64,000 bases of DNA. Source: Acinetobacter junii CIP 64.5 (GTDB lineage Bacteria > Pseudomonadota > Gammaproteobacteria > Pseudomonadales > Moraxellaceae). The notes under the pieces were generated by a model. The model worked only from the letters and a program-made list of their open reading frames with translations, was not told the DNA's origin and did not search any database. The DNA is taken from positions 917,231 to 981,230 of the forward strand of contig NZ_KB849655.1 in the NCBI RefSeq assembly GCF_000368765.1. Direction: 5' to 3'. Both the position numbers and the translations under genes were made by a program. Shown here one piece after another: positions 51,648-61,895 of the stretch (position 1 is its first letter; each line of letters opens with the position of its first letter).

Positions 51648-52508
51648 TCAGCGCCAGACACCGCTGGCGCGCCAACGCGGTGGGCGTGGCGCCAAGGGGA
51701 TGTCCGGCAGAAATGGGCTGGAATAAAGCGGTTGCGGTGCCATCGAATCAGCCAATTCCCGCAAGCGTTGGATGCGCTCTGTCGTCGCCGGATGCGTGCG
51801 CAACCAGGAGGGTTCCGGGTTGCCCCATCCGGGCAGCAGCCAGGCGCGACTCTCCCGCTCGATCTTGGCGAGCGCCAAAGCCAATCCCTGTGGGTCGCCG
51901 GTCAATTCGGCGGCGAGCCGGTCGGCGTCGAATTCGCGCACCCGCGACAAACCCAGTTGCGCCAGCAGCGCGAGCTGCGGCGAAACGACCAGCAACAGCA
52001 GCGCCGGCCACTGGATAGCGACTGTGCCCCACAGCAAGGCCGGCAGGCTGAAGAGGAGCATGATTTGCCCCAACAAGGCCAGAAGATGGGTGGGCCGGCT
52101 GATGGAATCGGCCAGGCCCATGACACGCAAATCCTCGTTCGCAATATGCGCGATTTCGTGGCCGAGCACGCCGGTCAACTCGCGGGGCGTGAGGCTACGC
52201 AGCAGACCATCGGTCAGCGCGATGGCCGCGTGATGCTTCGTACCGGTGGCGAAGGCGTTGACGACCCCGCTGGGCACGTAGTGCGGTACCGGCACGGCAG
52301 GCAACCCGGCCCGCACCGCCAGTTCGCGCAACACAGCCCAAAGATCGGGCGCTTCATTCGGGTGCAGAGGGCGTGCGCCATACAGCAGGCTGCCGGCGAC
52401 GGCGGCAATCCCGAGCAGGGTCAGCACCAACAGCGCGGTTTGCAGGCGATTGAGCCAGCGATGCCGCGCGCCGGCAGCCTGCGCGTGGCGCCGATCACGA
52501 TGGCTCAT
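51648..52508 (-). CDS. HtpX-like M48 membrane metalloprotease
   Basis: This 286-residue protein has an N-terminal hydrophobic helix, the zinc-binding motif VLGHEIAHIANED, further membrane segments (LLALLGQIMLLFSLPALLW) and the third ligand region REFDADRLAAEL. HtpX-type proteases act in quality control of membrane proteins. The start MSHRDRR at 52508 overlaps the psiE end by 14 bp. It corresponds to the htpX gene of heat-resistance loci. Confidence 0.87.
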   Translation of the reverse strand: MSHRDRRHAQAAGARHRWLNRLQTALLVLTLLGIAAVAGSLLYGARPLHPNEAPDLWAVLRELAVRAGLPAVPVPHYVPSGVVNAFATGTKHHAAIALTDGLLRSLTPRELTGVLGHEIAHIANEDLRVMGLADSISRPTHLLALLGQIMLLFSLPALLWGTVAIQWPALLLLVVSPQLALLAQLGLSRVREFDADRLAAELTGDPQGLALALAKIERESRAWLLPGWGNPEPSWLRTHPATTERIQRLRELADSMAPQPLYSSPFLPDIPLAPRPPRWRASGVWR

Positions 52509-52983
52509 TTGGGCTTTCCCCGGCGGCCCGGTCATCGCGCTCGCGCAGCAGCCAGTAAGTCGCCCCGAGGGCCAGAATCGCGCCTGCGAGCGCCGCGATC
52601 TTGGCGGGGCTGGTCTCCGGGTCGAGGATCACGAACTTGCGCGCCAGGGCGATCAGCCCGATCAGGATCACCGTCTTGACCTGGATGATGCTATCGCGGC
52701 GCAAGGCCACCCGCACGATGGAATGCTTGAACTCCATGGCGATGAGCAGCGTCATGATCATGCCGAACACGGTCTGGAAGACCTTGTGATCGAGCGGATT
52801 GAACGCATCGATGACCAGCAGGCTGAAGACGATCGAGATCAGCTGCAGCAGCGAGACCACGATGATCACGGCAATGATTGCGGACAGCGCGAGCGCGATC
52901 ACCTGTTCGAAGCGCTCGTAGAACGTCATCACTGCCCATTGGGCACGAAATGTTTTGATCGGGTCCGGTTGCTTTTCCTTCAT
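52495..52983 (-). CDS. psiE: PsiE-family membrane protein
   Basis: This 162-residue protein of the phosphate-starvation-inducible E family has four hydrophobic helices, for example VIALALSAIIAVIIVVSLL and MIMTLLIAMEFKHSIV. Its role is unknown, but psiE homologues (psi-GI) are standard members of the heat-resistance locus. I chose ATG 52983 (MKEKQPDP), six bases after GAGAGGA. It starts the psiE-htpX-degP unit. Confidence 0.83.
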   Translation of the reverse strand: MKEKQPDPIKTFRAQWAVMTFYERFEQVIALALSAIIAVIIVVSLLQLISIVFSLLVIDAFNPLDHKVFQTVFGMIMTLLIAMEFKHSIVRVALRRDSIIQVKTVILIGLIALARKFVILDPETSPAKIAALAGAILALGATYWLLRERDDRAAGESPNEPS

Positions 52984-52994
52984 CGCCATTCCTC

Positions 52995-53349
52995 TCAATT
53001 CTGAAATACTTGTGCGCCCACAATTTGGTTGCACCCTTGTCTTTTTGCCTGGTAGAGCGCGCTGTCCGCCTGCTGCATCACCCGCTCGGAAGAGTTTAAT
53101 CAGACGTCAAGGGAGGCCACCCCCATGCTGGCGCTATAGCTGATCGACACCTCTCCACACACCACCGCTGTCGTCGCAACGTCCTGACGAAATCGCTCCG
53201 CCCATACTTGGGCGTCTTCAATCGATGCCGCTTCCAACAACATAGCGAATTCCCCCCCAATCCGGGCAGCCATGTCGGTTGCGCGAATGTGTTCCCTCAA
53301 CCGTGCAGCAAAGTGCTTGAGCACCTCATCGCCGCACCCGTGTCCATAT
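52995..53349 (-). pseudogene. Diguanylate-cyclase (GGDEF) domain remnant
   Basis: The minus-strand frame reads GHGCGDEVLKHFAARLREHI, then ARIGGEFAMLLEAA, which is a GGDEF domain lacking the Asp of GGDEF. TGA at 53100-53102 interrupts it; the same frame resumes SERVMQQADSALYQAKRQG to a stop at 52995. The 5' part is removed by the IS630 element at about 53350. It is three times broken and not functional. Confidence 0.75.
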
Positions 53350-54055
53350 AGTAAGCACGCAAAAAAACCAATACAATACCGATATGAGTTATCCAATACA
53401 TTTTAGAAAGAAAATATTAGCCAAGCTTGAAGAAGGCCAATCTATTCGAGCGGTTGCTCAGCACTTCGAAATTGATAAAAATACAATTGTCGAATGGAAA
53501 AAGCGAATTGAAATAAAAAGAACTCGACCAAGAAAACCATCTAAAGTTGATGATGATGCCTTACGTGCAGATGTTGAACAATATCCTGATGATTATCAAT
53601 ATGAACGCGCTGCTCGTTTTGGTTGTGGTACTTCTACAATTGGAGATGCGCTCAAGCGTCTAAATATCACAGTTAAAAAAAGACCTTACTGCACCCGAAA
53701 GCAAAAACAGAACTCAGAGAGCAGTATTTAAAAGATTTAAAGCGATTAAGGTATCAACACCCGATCATCTATCTTGATGAAAGTGGATTTAAATCTCATG
53801 AACATAGACCTCATGGTTATTCAAAACAGGGAAATCCTTGATGGAATATATAATTGGCAATTAAAAAATCAAACCAATGCAATAGGAGCAATCCATGAGG
53901 GTAAATTATTTGCAGTTGGTTTATTTGATAGCAAAGTAAATTCGGATGTATTTCATTTTTGGGTAGATAAGTTTTTATTACCAGAATTACCCTCGAATAG
54001 TGTAATTGTCATGGACAATGCAGCCTTCCATAAACGACAAGATATATAGTCAAAT
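53350..54055 (+). mobile_element. IS630-family element A, truncated
   Basis: A first frame (53384-53731) has the IS630 HTH: HFRKKILAKLEEGQSIRAVA, then NTIVEWKKR. At an A7 run near 53680 it shifts into KTLLHPKAK, then IIYLDESGFKSHEHRP (first catalytic Asp). After a TGA the frame continues as 53774-54049 with VIVMDNAAFHK (second Asp). The final Glu and the 3' end are lost where element B begins. Confidence 0.75.
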
Positions 54056-54371
54056 CATTATAAAACCAATACAATGGTGCAATGAGTTATTCAGAACATT
54101 TTAGACGCAAAATTTTAGCTAAGCTTGAAGAAGGTTATTCTATTCGAGCGGTAGCTGCACAATTTGAAATTAATAAAAATACCATTGTTGAATGGAAGAA
54201 ACGTGTAGAGATTAAAAAAACTCGTGTACGTAAACCTTCTAAAATTAACGATGATGCTTTACGTGAAGATGTTGAAAAGTATCCTGATGCTTATCAATAT
54301 GAACGTGCTGCACGTTTTAATTGTGGTGTTTCATCTATTGGTGCTGCATTAAAGCGCTTAAATATTACAGT
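54056..54371 (+). mobile_element. IS630-family element B, 5' fragment
   Basis: Related to element A: it starts ATAAAACCAATACAATGG and encodes HFRRKILAKLEEGYSIRAVA to LKRLNITVA (from ATG 54082). It is cut at 54371 by the terminal repeat of an IS5-family fragment. Only the DNA-binding half remains. Confidence 0.75.
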
Positions 54372-54767
54372 GGCTTTGTTGCACAAAGGTTTGAAAGATT
54401 GAGCTACCCTAGAAGATCCAAATTTAAGATACAACTTGGGTATGAGGGCGACCTAATTCCGTAAATCTGTTAAGGACTGCTACACGTGCATGAATTTCAT
54501 TGACTTGGCTTTGAAAGTTTCTTGCACTGAGTTTATCGCCTAATAACTTGATGCAATGCATCTTGGTTTCAACCAAACTGCGACGGTGATAGCCCGACCA
54601 TTTTTTCCATAGTGTCCTGCTAAAACGTTTAACTGTTCGAAGTAATTCATTTCGCTCGAGCGAGCTACTCTTTGTATCTTTCCATGGTTTCGCATTTTTT
54701 CTTGGCGGAATCACTGCATGCGCTTGCCTATCTGCAATCACCTGACGGCATTGCTTGGTGTCAAACG
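54372..54767 (-). mobile_element. IS5-family (IS903-like) fragment
   Basis: It begins with the terminal repeat GGCTTTGTTGCACAAA. On the minus strand it encodes the C-terminal part of a transposase: CRQVIADRQAHAVIPPRKNA, then YHRRSLVETKMHC, ending TQVVS. The upstream half is missing at the junction with the GC-rich PLD-like gene near 54767. Confidence 0.8.
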
Positions 54768-54947
54768 GTTGATGCCGAACAGCCCATACAGCAGCGAACC
54801 GCCCAGCGGCAACAGCGCGATCAGCAGTACCCACAGCGTGGCCGATCGAGGGTCACGCTTGTAGATGACCGCGTGCCCCGCTGTGGGGATAGCGACCGCC
54901 AGCGACACGAGGGTGGCTGCCCATGTCAGCCCATTGGGGTCGGACAC
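54765..54947 (-). pseudogene. Phospholipase D/cardiolipin-synthase-like gene, N-terminal fragment
   Basis: A GTG start at 54947, behind GGGAGG and 16 bp after clpK, opens MSDPNGLTWAATLVSLAVAI, then LPLGGSLLYGLFGINR. This is a PLDc_N type membrane segment found at the start of cardiolipin synthases. The frame is cut after about 60 codons by the IS5 fragment. It was probably the gene after clpK in the original locus. Confidence 0.65.
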
Positions 54948-54963
54948 GACAGCCTCCCATCGC

Positions 54964-57816
54964 TCAAGATTCGCCGTCCGCTGACTTCTTCTTCTTGCGC
55001 GCAGGCTTGCTCGCGTCGCTCGGCGGCGCCTCAGCCACGTTCGCGGCATCGGGCTTTTCAGGCTCAGCCGGCTTCGCGGGTGGCTCCTGGCGCTCGAAGA
55101 CCACCCGTTCGGCCTTGTCGTCCCAGCGGGCGCTGGCGTGATCGCCCTTGCCGATACCGCCACCCAGCATCTCGCGCGCCAGTGCCGTCTCCAGCTCGCT
55201 GCGGATCAGCCGCTTGAGCTCACGCGCGCCGAACTCGGGCTTGTAGCCTTCCTCCGAGAAGTGATCGATCAAGGTCTGATCGAAGGTCAGCGTCACGCCC
55301 TGGCTGGCGGCGTTGCGGGCCACACGATCGAGCTGCAGGCCGACGATATGGCGGATCTCCTCCTTGCCCAGCGCATGGAAGACGATGATCTCGTCGATGC
55401 GGTTGATGAACTCGGGTCGGAAGTGTCCGCGCAGCACGTCCATCACCTCGGACTTGGTCTTCTCGTATTCCTCGCCGGCGGCGCTACGGGCCTTCAGCCG
55501 ACGCTGGATGATGTCCGAGCCCAAGTTCGAGGTGGCGATGATGATGGTATTGGTGAAATCCACCACCCGGCCCTTGCCGTCGGTGAGCCGCCCGTCGTCG
55601 AACACCTGCAGCAGGATGTTGTAGACGTCGGGGTGAGCCTTCTCGATCTCGTCCAGCAGCAACACGCTGTAGGGCTTGCGACGCACCTTCTCGGTGAGCT
55701 GGCCGCCCTCGTCATAGCCCACATAACCCGGAGGCGCGCCCACCAGGCGTGCCACGGTATGGCGTTCCCCGTACTCGGACATGTCGATGCGCAGCAGCGC
55801 ACCTTCATCGCCATAGATGGACTCGGCCAGCGCCTTGGCGAGCTCGGTCTTGCCCACGCCGGTCGGCCCGAGGAACAGAAAAGTCGCCACCGGCTTGCTG
55901 CCTTCGCGCAGGCCCGCGCGCGACAACCGCACGGCATCGGCCACCGCGCGCACCGCTTCGTCCTGGCCCACCAGGCGCTCGTGCAGCCGCTGCTCCAGAT
56001 GCAGCAGCTTCTCGCGTTCTTCCACCGTCAGCTCGTTGACCGGAATGCCGGTCAGGCGCGAGACGATCTGCGCGACATGCTCGGCCTTGACTTCGGCGCT
56101 GCCCGAGGCGCGCTCGCGCTCCCAATCTTCGATGAGCTTCTTGAGTTCGGCCTCTTTTGCCTCGATGCGCTTGCCCAGCTCGGCGGCCTTGTCGTACTGC
56201 TTGCGCGAGGCCATGTAGTCCTGCTCACGCCGCAACTGGTGCAGTTCGGACTCCAGCTCCTGCACCGCCACTGGGCGAGCCGTGGCCGACAGCTTCACGC
56301 GTGCGGCCGCCTGGTCAAGCAGGTCGATGGCCTTGTCAGGCAAAAAGCGCGCGGTGATGTAGCGGTCCGACAACTCGGCGGCGGCGATGATCGCATCCTC
56401 GGTGATGCTGACCTTGTGGTGCGCCTCGAAGGTGTCGCGCAGGCCGCGCAGGATCATCATGGTCTGCGCTACCGTCGGCTCGGGCACCATCACCGGCTGG
56501 AAGCGACGCTCCAGCGCGGCGTCCTTCTCGATGTACTTCTGATACTCGTTGAGCGTGGTGGCGCCGATCAGGTTCAGTTCGCCGCGCGCCATCATCGGCT
56601 TGAACACGTTGGCCACGTCCAGCCCGCCTTCGCCGCCACCCTGGCCGGCACCGACGATGGTGTGCACTTCATCGATGAAGAGAATCATCTCGCCCTGGTG
56701 CTCGGTCACTTCCTTGAGCACCTTCTGCACGCGCTCCTCGAACTCGCCGCGATACTTGGCGCCGGCCACCATGGCGTTGATGTTAAGTTCGACCAGACGC
56801 TTGTCGCGCAGCGTCTCGGGCACTTCACCGACGACCATCCGCTGCGCCAGCCCTTCGACAATGGCGGTCTTGCCGACGCCGGGCTCACCGATCAACACCG
56901 GGTTGTTTTTCTTGCGCCGGGCCAGCACCTCGATGGTGGTCTCGATCTCCTGCGCACGGCCGATGACTGGATCGAGTTTGCCCTCGCGCGCCATCTTGGT
57001 GAGGTCGCGCGAGTATTTATCCAGCTCGGGCGTGTTGGTCGGCGTCTCGGCGCGGCCATCCTCGGCCCCTTTGCCGACCACCTTGCTTACCTGCTGGCGC
57101 AGCGCTTGCGGCGTGAGGCCGTAACGGCGCAGCAGGTTGGCCGCCAAACCTTCGCCTTCCTCAGCGAGCCCGATCAGGAAATGCTCCGGACCGACATAGG
57201 AATGGCCGAGTTCATTGGAGGTCACGAAAGCGCGGCTGAGCGCATCCTTCACGCGCGGCGACACGCCGATCTCGCCCTCGAACGGCTTGTCTCCGCGCTT
57301 GGCCTCGGACTCGATCTGCCGCTTGAGGTCATCGACCTTGATCTTGAACTGACCCAGGATGGTCTTGACCACGTCGCTGTCGGCCAGCGCCAGCAGCAGA
57401 TGTTCGGTATCCACCTCGGCGCGGCCAAATTCGGCAGCGTGTTTGGCGGCCTCCTGCAGCAGGGCTTCCGACTGTTCGCTGATGCGGCTGGCCAAACCAC
57501 TGCCGCGACGGCGCGGCGCACCCGAACCTGCGGCGGCGAGCTCGCCGAACGAGGCATCGACCACGTCATCGGTATCGGCGGCCATCGGCGTCGCGTCGTC
57601 GCCGATGCGGAAGAAGTCACTGCCGAGGAAGTCCTCGAACAGGCCGCTGCGCGAGCCGAACAAGGCTTCCAGCGGCGAGACGGTACGCTTTTGCTGGCGC
57701 ACCAGTTGACGGTAATGGTCGTCACACAACAGCATGGTGCTGTGACGACCGTTGAGATTGGCTTCCACCCGCACGGTGGCGGGTTGGCCGCAGACCTGGC
57801 ATTGTTTTCTGACCAT
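54964..57816 (-). CDS. clpK: ClpK (ClpG-GI) disaggregase
   Basis: ClpK is a stand-alone AAA+ disaggregase that confers strong heat tolerance. The 950-residue protein has the ClpK-specific Cys-rich N-terminus ([12 protein letters not shown], with LLCDDHY), a Clp N-domain at about 120-260, AAA-1 with GEPGVGKT and [12 protein letters not shown], a middle domain, and AAA-2 with GPTGVGKT and [13 protein letters not shown] charged tail ends [14 protein letters not shown] 57816 has ACAGGAG seven bases upstream. Length matches known ClpK. It follows hsp20 on the same strand, the standard order of heat-resistance loci. Confidence 0.95.
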   Translation of the reverse strand: MVRKQCQVCGQPATVRVEANLNGRHSTMLLCDDHYRQLVRQQKRTVSPLEALFGSRSGLFEDFLGSDFFRIGDDATPMAADTDDVVDASFGELAAAGSGAPRRRGSGLASRISEQSEALLQEAAKHAAEFGRAEVDTEHLLLALADSDVVKTILGQFKIKVDDLKRQIESEAKRGDKPFEGEIGVSPRVKDALSRAFVTSNELGHSYVGPEHFLIGLAEEGEGLAANLLRRYGLTPQALRQQVSKVVGKGAEDGRAETPTNTPELDKYSRDLTKMAREGKLDPVIGRAQEIETTIEVLARRKKNNPVLIGEPGVGKTAIVEGLAQRMVVGEVPETLRDKRLVELNINAMVAGAKYRGEFEERVQKVLKEVTEHQGEMILFIDEVHTIVGAGQGGGEGGLDVANVFKPMMARGELNLIGATTLNEYQKYIEKDAALERRFQPVMVPEPTVAQTMMILRGLRDTFEAHHKVSITEDAIIAAAELSDRYITARFLPDKAIDLLDQAAARVKLSATARPVAVQELESELHQLRREQDYMASRKQYDKAAELGKRIEAKEAELKKLIEDWERERASGSAEVKAEHVAQIVSRLTGIPVNELTVEEREKLLHLEQRLHERLVGQDEAVRAVADAVRLSRAGLREGSKPVATFLFLGPTGVGKTELAKALAESIYGDEGALLRIDMSEYGERHTVARLVGAPPGYVGYDEGGQLTEKVRRKPYSVLLLDEIEKAHPDVYNILLQVFDDGRLTDGKGRVVDFTNTIIIATSNLGSDIIQRRLKARSAAGEEYEKTKSEVMDVLRGHFRPEFINRIDEIIVFHALGKEEIRHIVGLQLDRVARNAASQGVTLTFDQTLIDHFSEEGYKPEFGARELKRLIRSELETALAREMLGGGIGKGDHASARWDDKAERVVFERQEPPAKPAEPEKPDAANVAEAPPSDASKPARKKKKSADGES

Positions 57817-57910
57817 GCTGATGCTCCTGTAAAGATTGATCTGACGAGGCACCGCCGATCACGGTGCCTCATTTCTTTTTTGGTTTTTGAGAAAAACGCG
57901 CTGCCCCGCG

Positions 57911-58480
57911 TCAGCCGTTGATCGGGATCGAGCGCCCCTGCTTGGGCGTACTGGCCTCGCGCTTTTCCATCGTGATCGTGAGCACGCCGTTCTTGAAAGC
58001 GGCCTTGATCGTGTCCTGGTTGGCATCGGCCGGCAGGTTCAGAGCGCGCTGAAAGCTGCCGTAGGAGCGCTCCACCCGGTGGAAACCGCCGTCTTTCGTT
58101 TCCTGCTCCTGACGCTTTTCACCGCGCACCAGCAGCACGTCGTTGTCGAGCGTGATCTGGATGTCTTTTTCCTCGACGCCGGGTACTTCCAGGGCGATCT
58201 TGTACTGCTTGTCGGTCTCCTGGATGTCCAGCGCCGGCTTCAGCATACCCGGCCAGTCCGACGGCCAGCGTGGCATGGCCAGCGTCGGGAAACCGAAGCC
58301 TCGAAATGCGTCGTCGAATAGGCGGTCGATCTCGCGATGCAATTGCAGGATGGGACTGACGGGCCCACCCGCCACCTGCAGGTCATTGCGCTGCACCGGC
58401 AGCGAGGCAGTGCTCTGTTGTTCTTCCTGCTCCTTTTTGAACCAGTTCCAGGGAGCCAATTTCTTGAAATCAATGTCCAT
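57911..58480 (-). CDS. Small heat-shock protein Hsp20
   Basis: This 189-residue alpha-crystallin-domain chaperone holds unfolding proteins for ClpK and other machines. It begins MDIDFKKLAPWNWFKKEQEE, has the crystallin domain at about 80-175 (YKIALEVPGVEEKDIQITLD, FHRVERSYGSFQRALNLP), and the C-terminal anchoring segment RSIPING (I-x-I). ATG 58480 follows GGAGGTG. It matches the sHsp20 gene at the start of tLST/LHR islands. Confidence 0.94.
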   Translation of the reverse strand: MDIDFKKLAPWNWFKKEQEEQQSTASLPVQRNDLQVAGGPVSPILQLHREIDRLFDDAFRGFGFPTLAMPRWPSDWPGMLKPALDIQETDKQYKIALEVPGVEEKDIQITLDNDVLLVRGEKRQEQETKDGGFHRVERSYGSFQRALNLPADANQDTIKAAFKNGVLTITMEKREASTPKQGRSIPING

Positions 58481-58515
58481 GTCACACCTCCAGAAGAAAA
58501 ATTGAAGACTCTCGC

Positions 58516-58797
58516 TCACTCCGTTTGCCTGCGGCGAAGGACAGCGCGCCCAGACGACACGGAGTGTTCCGCTGACTTTGGCTGCTCATCTGTGCGTATC
58601 ACCTCCTTCTTTCTGCCTGCTTGGATCTGATCATTGATCCATCGATCGATTTCACTTTGACGAAACCGCCACGTCCCGCCCACCTTGAAAGCCGGAATTT
58701 CCCCGTGCGCGGCGAGCCGATAAAGCGTCCGCTTGCCGACTTTCAAGTACGCTGCCAATTCATCGAGCGTGAAAATCACCTGTAGGTGCGCTTTCAT
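58516..58797 (-). CDS. Excisionase/AlpA-type HTH protein of the heat-resistance locus
   Basis: This 93-residue protein has a MerR-like helix-turn-helix of the excisionase family: FTLDELAAYLKVGKRTLYRL, then GEIPAFKVGGTWRFRQSEID. ATG 58797 follows GGAGAGGG. It is the first gene of the hsp20-clpK unit, where known heat-resistance loci carry a small DNA-binding gene. It may regulate the operon; this is inferred from position. Confidence 0.85.
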   Translation of the reverse strand: MKAHLQVIFTLDELAAYLKVGKRTLYRLAAHGEIPAFKVGGTWRFRQSEIDRWINDQIQAGRKKEVIRTDEQPKSAEHSVSSGRAVLRRRQTE

Positions 58798-59012
58798 TTC
58801 GCCCTCTCCAATCGCGTCGCTTTGCGGTTCCGGCCAAGGAAATCATTGCAAGACTTTGCTAGATATTGCGCTTACCAGGAAAAAATATCAAGAGTCAATA
58901 GACTTCCGTCATAAATCAACAAACATACAATTTATTTGATCTTAAATTAATCAGCAAAATTATTTAATTCAAGGGATAATTCTTGGATGAAATTCAAAGA
59001 TATTCAAAAATT
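58798..59012. other. Upstream region of the hsp20-clpK unit and its AT-rich border
   Basis: The GC-rich segment ends at about 58865 and AT-rich sequence follows to IS1. A short plus-strand start, MKFKDIQKL at 58987 behind AAGGGA, runs into IS1 and may be the first codons of a gene cut by it. Confidence 0.4.
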
Positions 59013-59039
59013 GGAGGTGTTTCAAAAAGTATGCTGGCG

Positions 59040-59540
59040 TTAAACAAATCCGTTATTAAGGTAAAAGAAAGTCAAATCAAAGGCTTTAAAATGATTTTCG
59101 AGCTTTTTAGAAAAGTTGCAACTTCTCCTAAATCCACGCCTGATTCGATGACGAATTCTACAGTTGTTACCTTCAATACCGACGGTAAAAAACTTACCGA
59201 TCACTTGCTTGCAACATTGAAATGCTGTGATAAAACTATCCCAATGATCACTCGCAATTCGAGCATATTGAACCCCAAGCTTTTTAAGTCTAGCTTTAAG
59301 ACGTTGAACCGTTGCTAAAACCCGCTTACCCCAAACATAAGCAACAATTTCTCCAGATTCTCGATGGTAGGCATAAATAAGCCATTGTTTATTTTTCTTA
59401 TTCCCTACAAAAGTCCAGAGTTCATCGACTTCAAGACATTCGTAGTTGCTTTGTTTAGGCTGAATCTGATAGATCGATTCACTTAAGGTTCGTAATACCT
59501 TGCCAATGCTGATACGCTCGACTTCAGCAATATCTCTCAC
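59040..59540 (-). CDS. IS1 transposase, catalytic part, copy B
   Basis: Same 166-residue product as in copy A except WGKRVLATV for WGKRDLATV. The DDE-type motifs EVDELWTFVG and ASDHWDSF are retained. Confidence 0.8.
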   Translation of the reverse strand: MRDIAEVERISIGKVLRTLSESIYQIQPKQSNYECLEVDELWTFVGNKKNKQWLIYAYHRESGEIVAYVWGKRVLATVQRLKARLKKLGVQYARIASDHWDSFITAFQCCKQVIGKFFTVGIEGNNCRIRHRIRRGFRRSCNFSKKLENHFKAFDLTFFYLNNGFV

Positions 59541-59739
59541 CGCTTCCTCTGACCATTAAATGTAATATCTTGCCGGTAATACCTGAGTTACACCCTTGAT
59601 AGCTTAATGCATGATCACCAATAAACTGACGTTTGCAATCTTTGCATTGATGGTTTTGTTTCCCATCTACTTTGATGCCATTTCTCTTTATATTGTTACT
59701 TAGACAGGTAGGACATTTGATTTGTAGCGTTATTTTCAT
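59524..59739 (-). CDS. IS1 transposase, N-terminal part, copy B
   Basis: The 71-residue zinc-finger/HTH frame is identical to copy A and overlaps the catalytic frame by 17 bases in the same way. The shared split in both copies means that the frame break predates their duplication or is used for frameshifting. Confidence 0.8.
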   Translation of the reverse strand: MKITLQIKCPTCLSNNIKRNGIKVDGKQNHQCKDCKRQFIGDHALSYQGCNSGITGKILHLMVRGSGERYC

Positions 59740-59797
59740 ACCTCTATTTTATCAAAAGCCATATTGTTTTTTTCAGCATACTTTTTGAAACACCACC

Positions 59798-60487
59798 CAA
59801 ATTTCAGGTGCTTTAACACAACGCGGTTGGCTGGATGTACCTTCACATGAGTGGATTTACCAGTACATTTATCAAAATAAATCAAAAGGCGGTAAACTTC
59901 ATCTACACTTAAGGCATCAGAAGAAATATCGAAAACGGGGTTACAAAATCACGGATCATAGGGGTCAAATCATTGATAAAACAAGTATTCACTGCCGAGA
60001 CCAGGTCATTGATCAACGACAACGTTTAGGAGATTTCGAAGGTGACACGGTGATTGGTAAACATCATAAAGGTGCTTTATTGACTCTCGTTGATCGAAAG
60101 AGCCTGTATGTACATATTGTTCATTTAGGGCCAACGAGAGTATCCTCTCAAACGATTACTTGTGCATTAGATCGTTTACAAATGAGCCATGCTTATAGGG
60201 TGACATTTGATAATGGCAAAGAATTTTCCGAACACAAAAGAATTACTGATGCTGGCATAGAGACGTATTTTGCAGATCCTTACAAGTCTATTCAGCGAGC
60301 TAGAAATGAAAATACGAATGGTTTAATCCGTCAATATCTGCCAAAATCATCATCGTTTGATGACGTGTCAAACGAACAAATAGAGCAGATAGAATTTGCA
60401 CTCAACCATCGTCCTAGAAAAACACTAGGTTGGTATACACCGAGTAAAGTTATGGCTGGTTTTTATACTGTTGCACTCGCCGCTTGA
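59798..60487 (+). pseudogene. IS30-family transposase, 5'-truncated
   Basis: An open frame of 229 codons runs from the IS1 edge: QISGALTQRGWLDVPSHEWI, GDFEGDTVIG (first catalytic Asp), VTFDNGKEFSEH (second Asp) and FALNHRPRKTLGWYTP with the Glu upstream. This is the catalytic two thirds of an IS30-type (ISAba125-like) transposase. The N-terminal HTH was lost at the IS1 insertion. Confidence 0.88.
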
Positions 60488-60512
60488 ATCCGCCTATCTA
60501 TATAACAGAGTC

Positions 60513-61764
60513 TTAATCAATATTAAAATTCTTTTTACTTAACAACATATTTAAAATTTCTTTTGGAGTATATTTACTCCATCTTTTATCACTCTCGATA
60601 ATATATGAATTAATAAACAGCTCTTCCTCCGAATCAACCCAACCATATGGAAGACTTTTTGAATATAACTCTACGTTATCACTCTTATCCAACTTATCAA
60701 TTCTTGCTGATATTTCATACCTAAAAACATGGTTCTTTTTAAAATCAAATTTACTATCTGACAGCTTTTCCATTTTGTATAATTGTGAAGTTGCATTTTT
60801 AGCACAATAATTTAAAATATTAAATATAACTTCTAAATTATATTTTCCTATCATTCTAGAAATTTCATAATCAAATGCATTATCTTTCTTCCATGGAATG
60901 GAATTTTTTTCACAAACTAAACCTACCAACCTATAAATATCAAAAAATCTTTGATTTAAAATAAATTCTTCAATTTCTTTAACATCATTAATTGTTATAT
61001 TGGCATTAATAATGTTTGAGTAAAGTTCAATCAACCAACTGTCTATATCATTATATTTTTCAGGTACAATAATCTCGCAATGATAATCAAAATTCAAATT
61101 TAAATAGTTTTTTATTTTATTTTTCAATTCATCATCAAATTCTTTTTGATTCCCCATAAGTAATGAGCGCAATTCAGCTTGTTTTAAATTACAAGAATGA
61201 CAGCCTTCAATTTCTTTTATATATCCTTTTTCTATGATTTTTATTGCTAAAAATTGATCACCACTATAATTTAACGCATATAAAGGATTCCAATTTTTAA
61301 GAGGGCTATTTTTATAATTTTCAATTAAAAGGTATAAATAAATTTTCTCCAAATAACTCAATTCCAAAAATTCTAAATTTTCATTATTTAATATACATTC
61401 GTGTTCCTGAATTTCGACAATCAATTTTTTAACTTTCTTAAGATTTCTATTTTTTTTACAATCATAGCAAATTATATCTTCTCTTAATATTTTCAATTTT
61501 AAATTTTTAAAATTTGCTCTATTACAAAAAAACAAAATCAGCATAACAATTATTACAATCTTTTAATTTCTTTATAAGAAGTGAGCCTGCGTCTGCTACT
61601 CTCTCAGAAAGATCATCATAGCCTTCCAAATTAAATTTATTAATTAAAAATTTAGCCGTAAAAACGAAATCAAATTTTATTTCATCTACAAATTTCCAGT
61701 AATCCAACAAAAGTTCAGTATTACCATCTTGTTTTTCTATAACTTCTAAAATTTTTGTTTTCAT
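60513..61764 (-). pseudogene. Cys-rich protein of unknown function, frameshifted in a T7 run
   Basis: Two minus-strand frames (from 61764 to 61522, and from 61544 to 60513) join into one 416-residue protein if one T of the seven-T run at 61526-61532 is removed. The join then reads DCNNCYADFVFCNRANFKNL and continues to ICYDCKK, creating a pair of CxxC knuckles like a zinc ribbon. I prefer ATG 61764 (MKTKILEV) behind AAGGGA over ATG 61809. A later GCHSCNLKQAELRS adds another CxxC. Very low GC, no known family. It sits at the right end of the island and is probably its cargo. Confidence 0.6.
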
Positions 61765-61895
61765 TTTTCCCTTTAACTTATATTTGATATGTTCTTCAAA
61801 ATAGTACATACATATAGTATATATACTATTTTAAATATCTATTAAAATTAAATAATTGACATTAAATAGTATAAAAAATAGGGTTATTTTGACGA

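Larger units (their letters stand above)
59013..59797 (-). mobile_element. IS1-family element, copy B
   Basis: Also 785 bp, inverted relative to copy A. Its left terminal repeat begins GGAGGTGTTTC, with one change from GGTGGTG in the other ends. The right end interrupts an IS30 transposase. Flanks ATTCAAAAATT and CAAATTTCAGG show no target duplication. Confidence 0.9.

Noticed and set aside
55138..57921. A 927-codon open frame on the plus strand opposite clpK
   Set aside because: It is the antisense shadow of a GC-rich gene. The minus strand encodes clear ClpK motifs, and the plus frame has no domain and biased composition.
58983..59318. A 111-codon plus-strand frame running into IS1 copy B
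   Set aside because: It reads antisense to the IS1 transposase; only the first few codons lie outside the IS.
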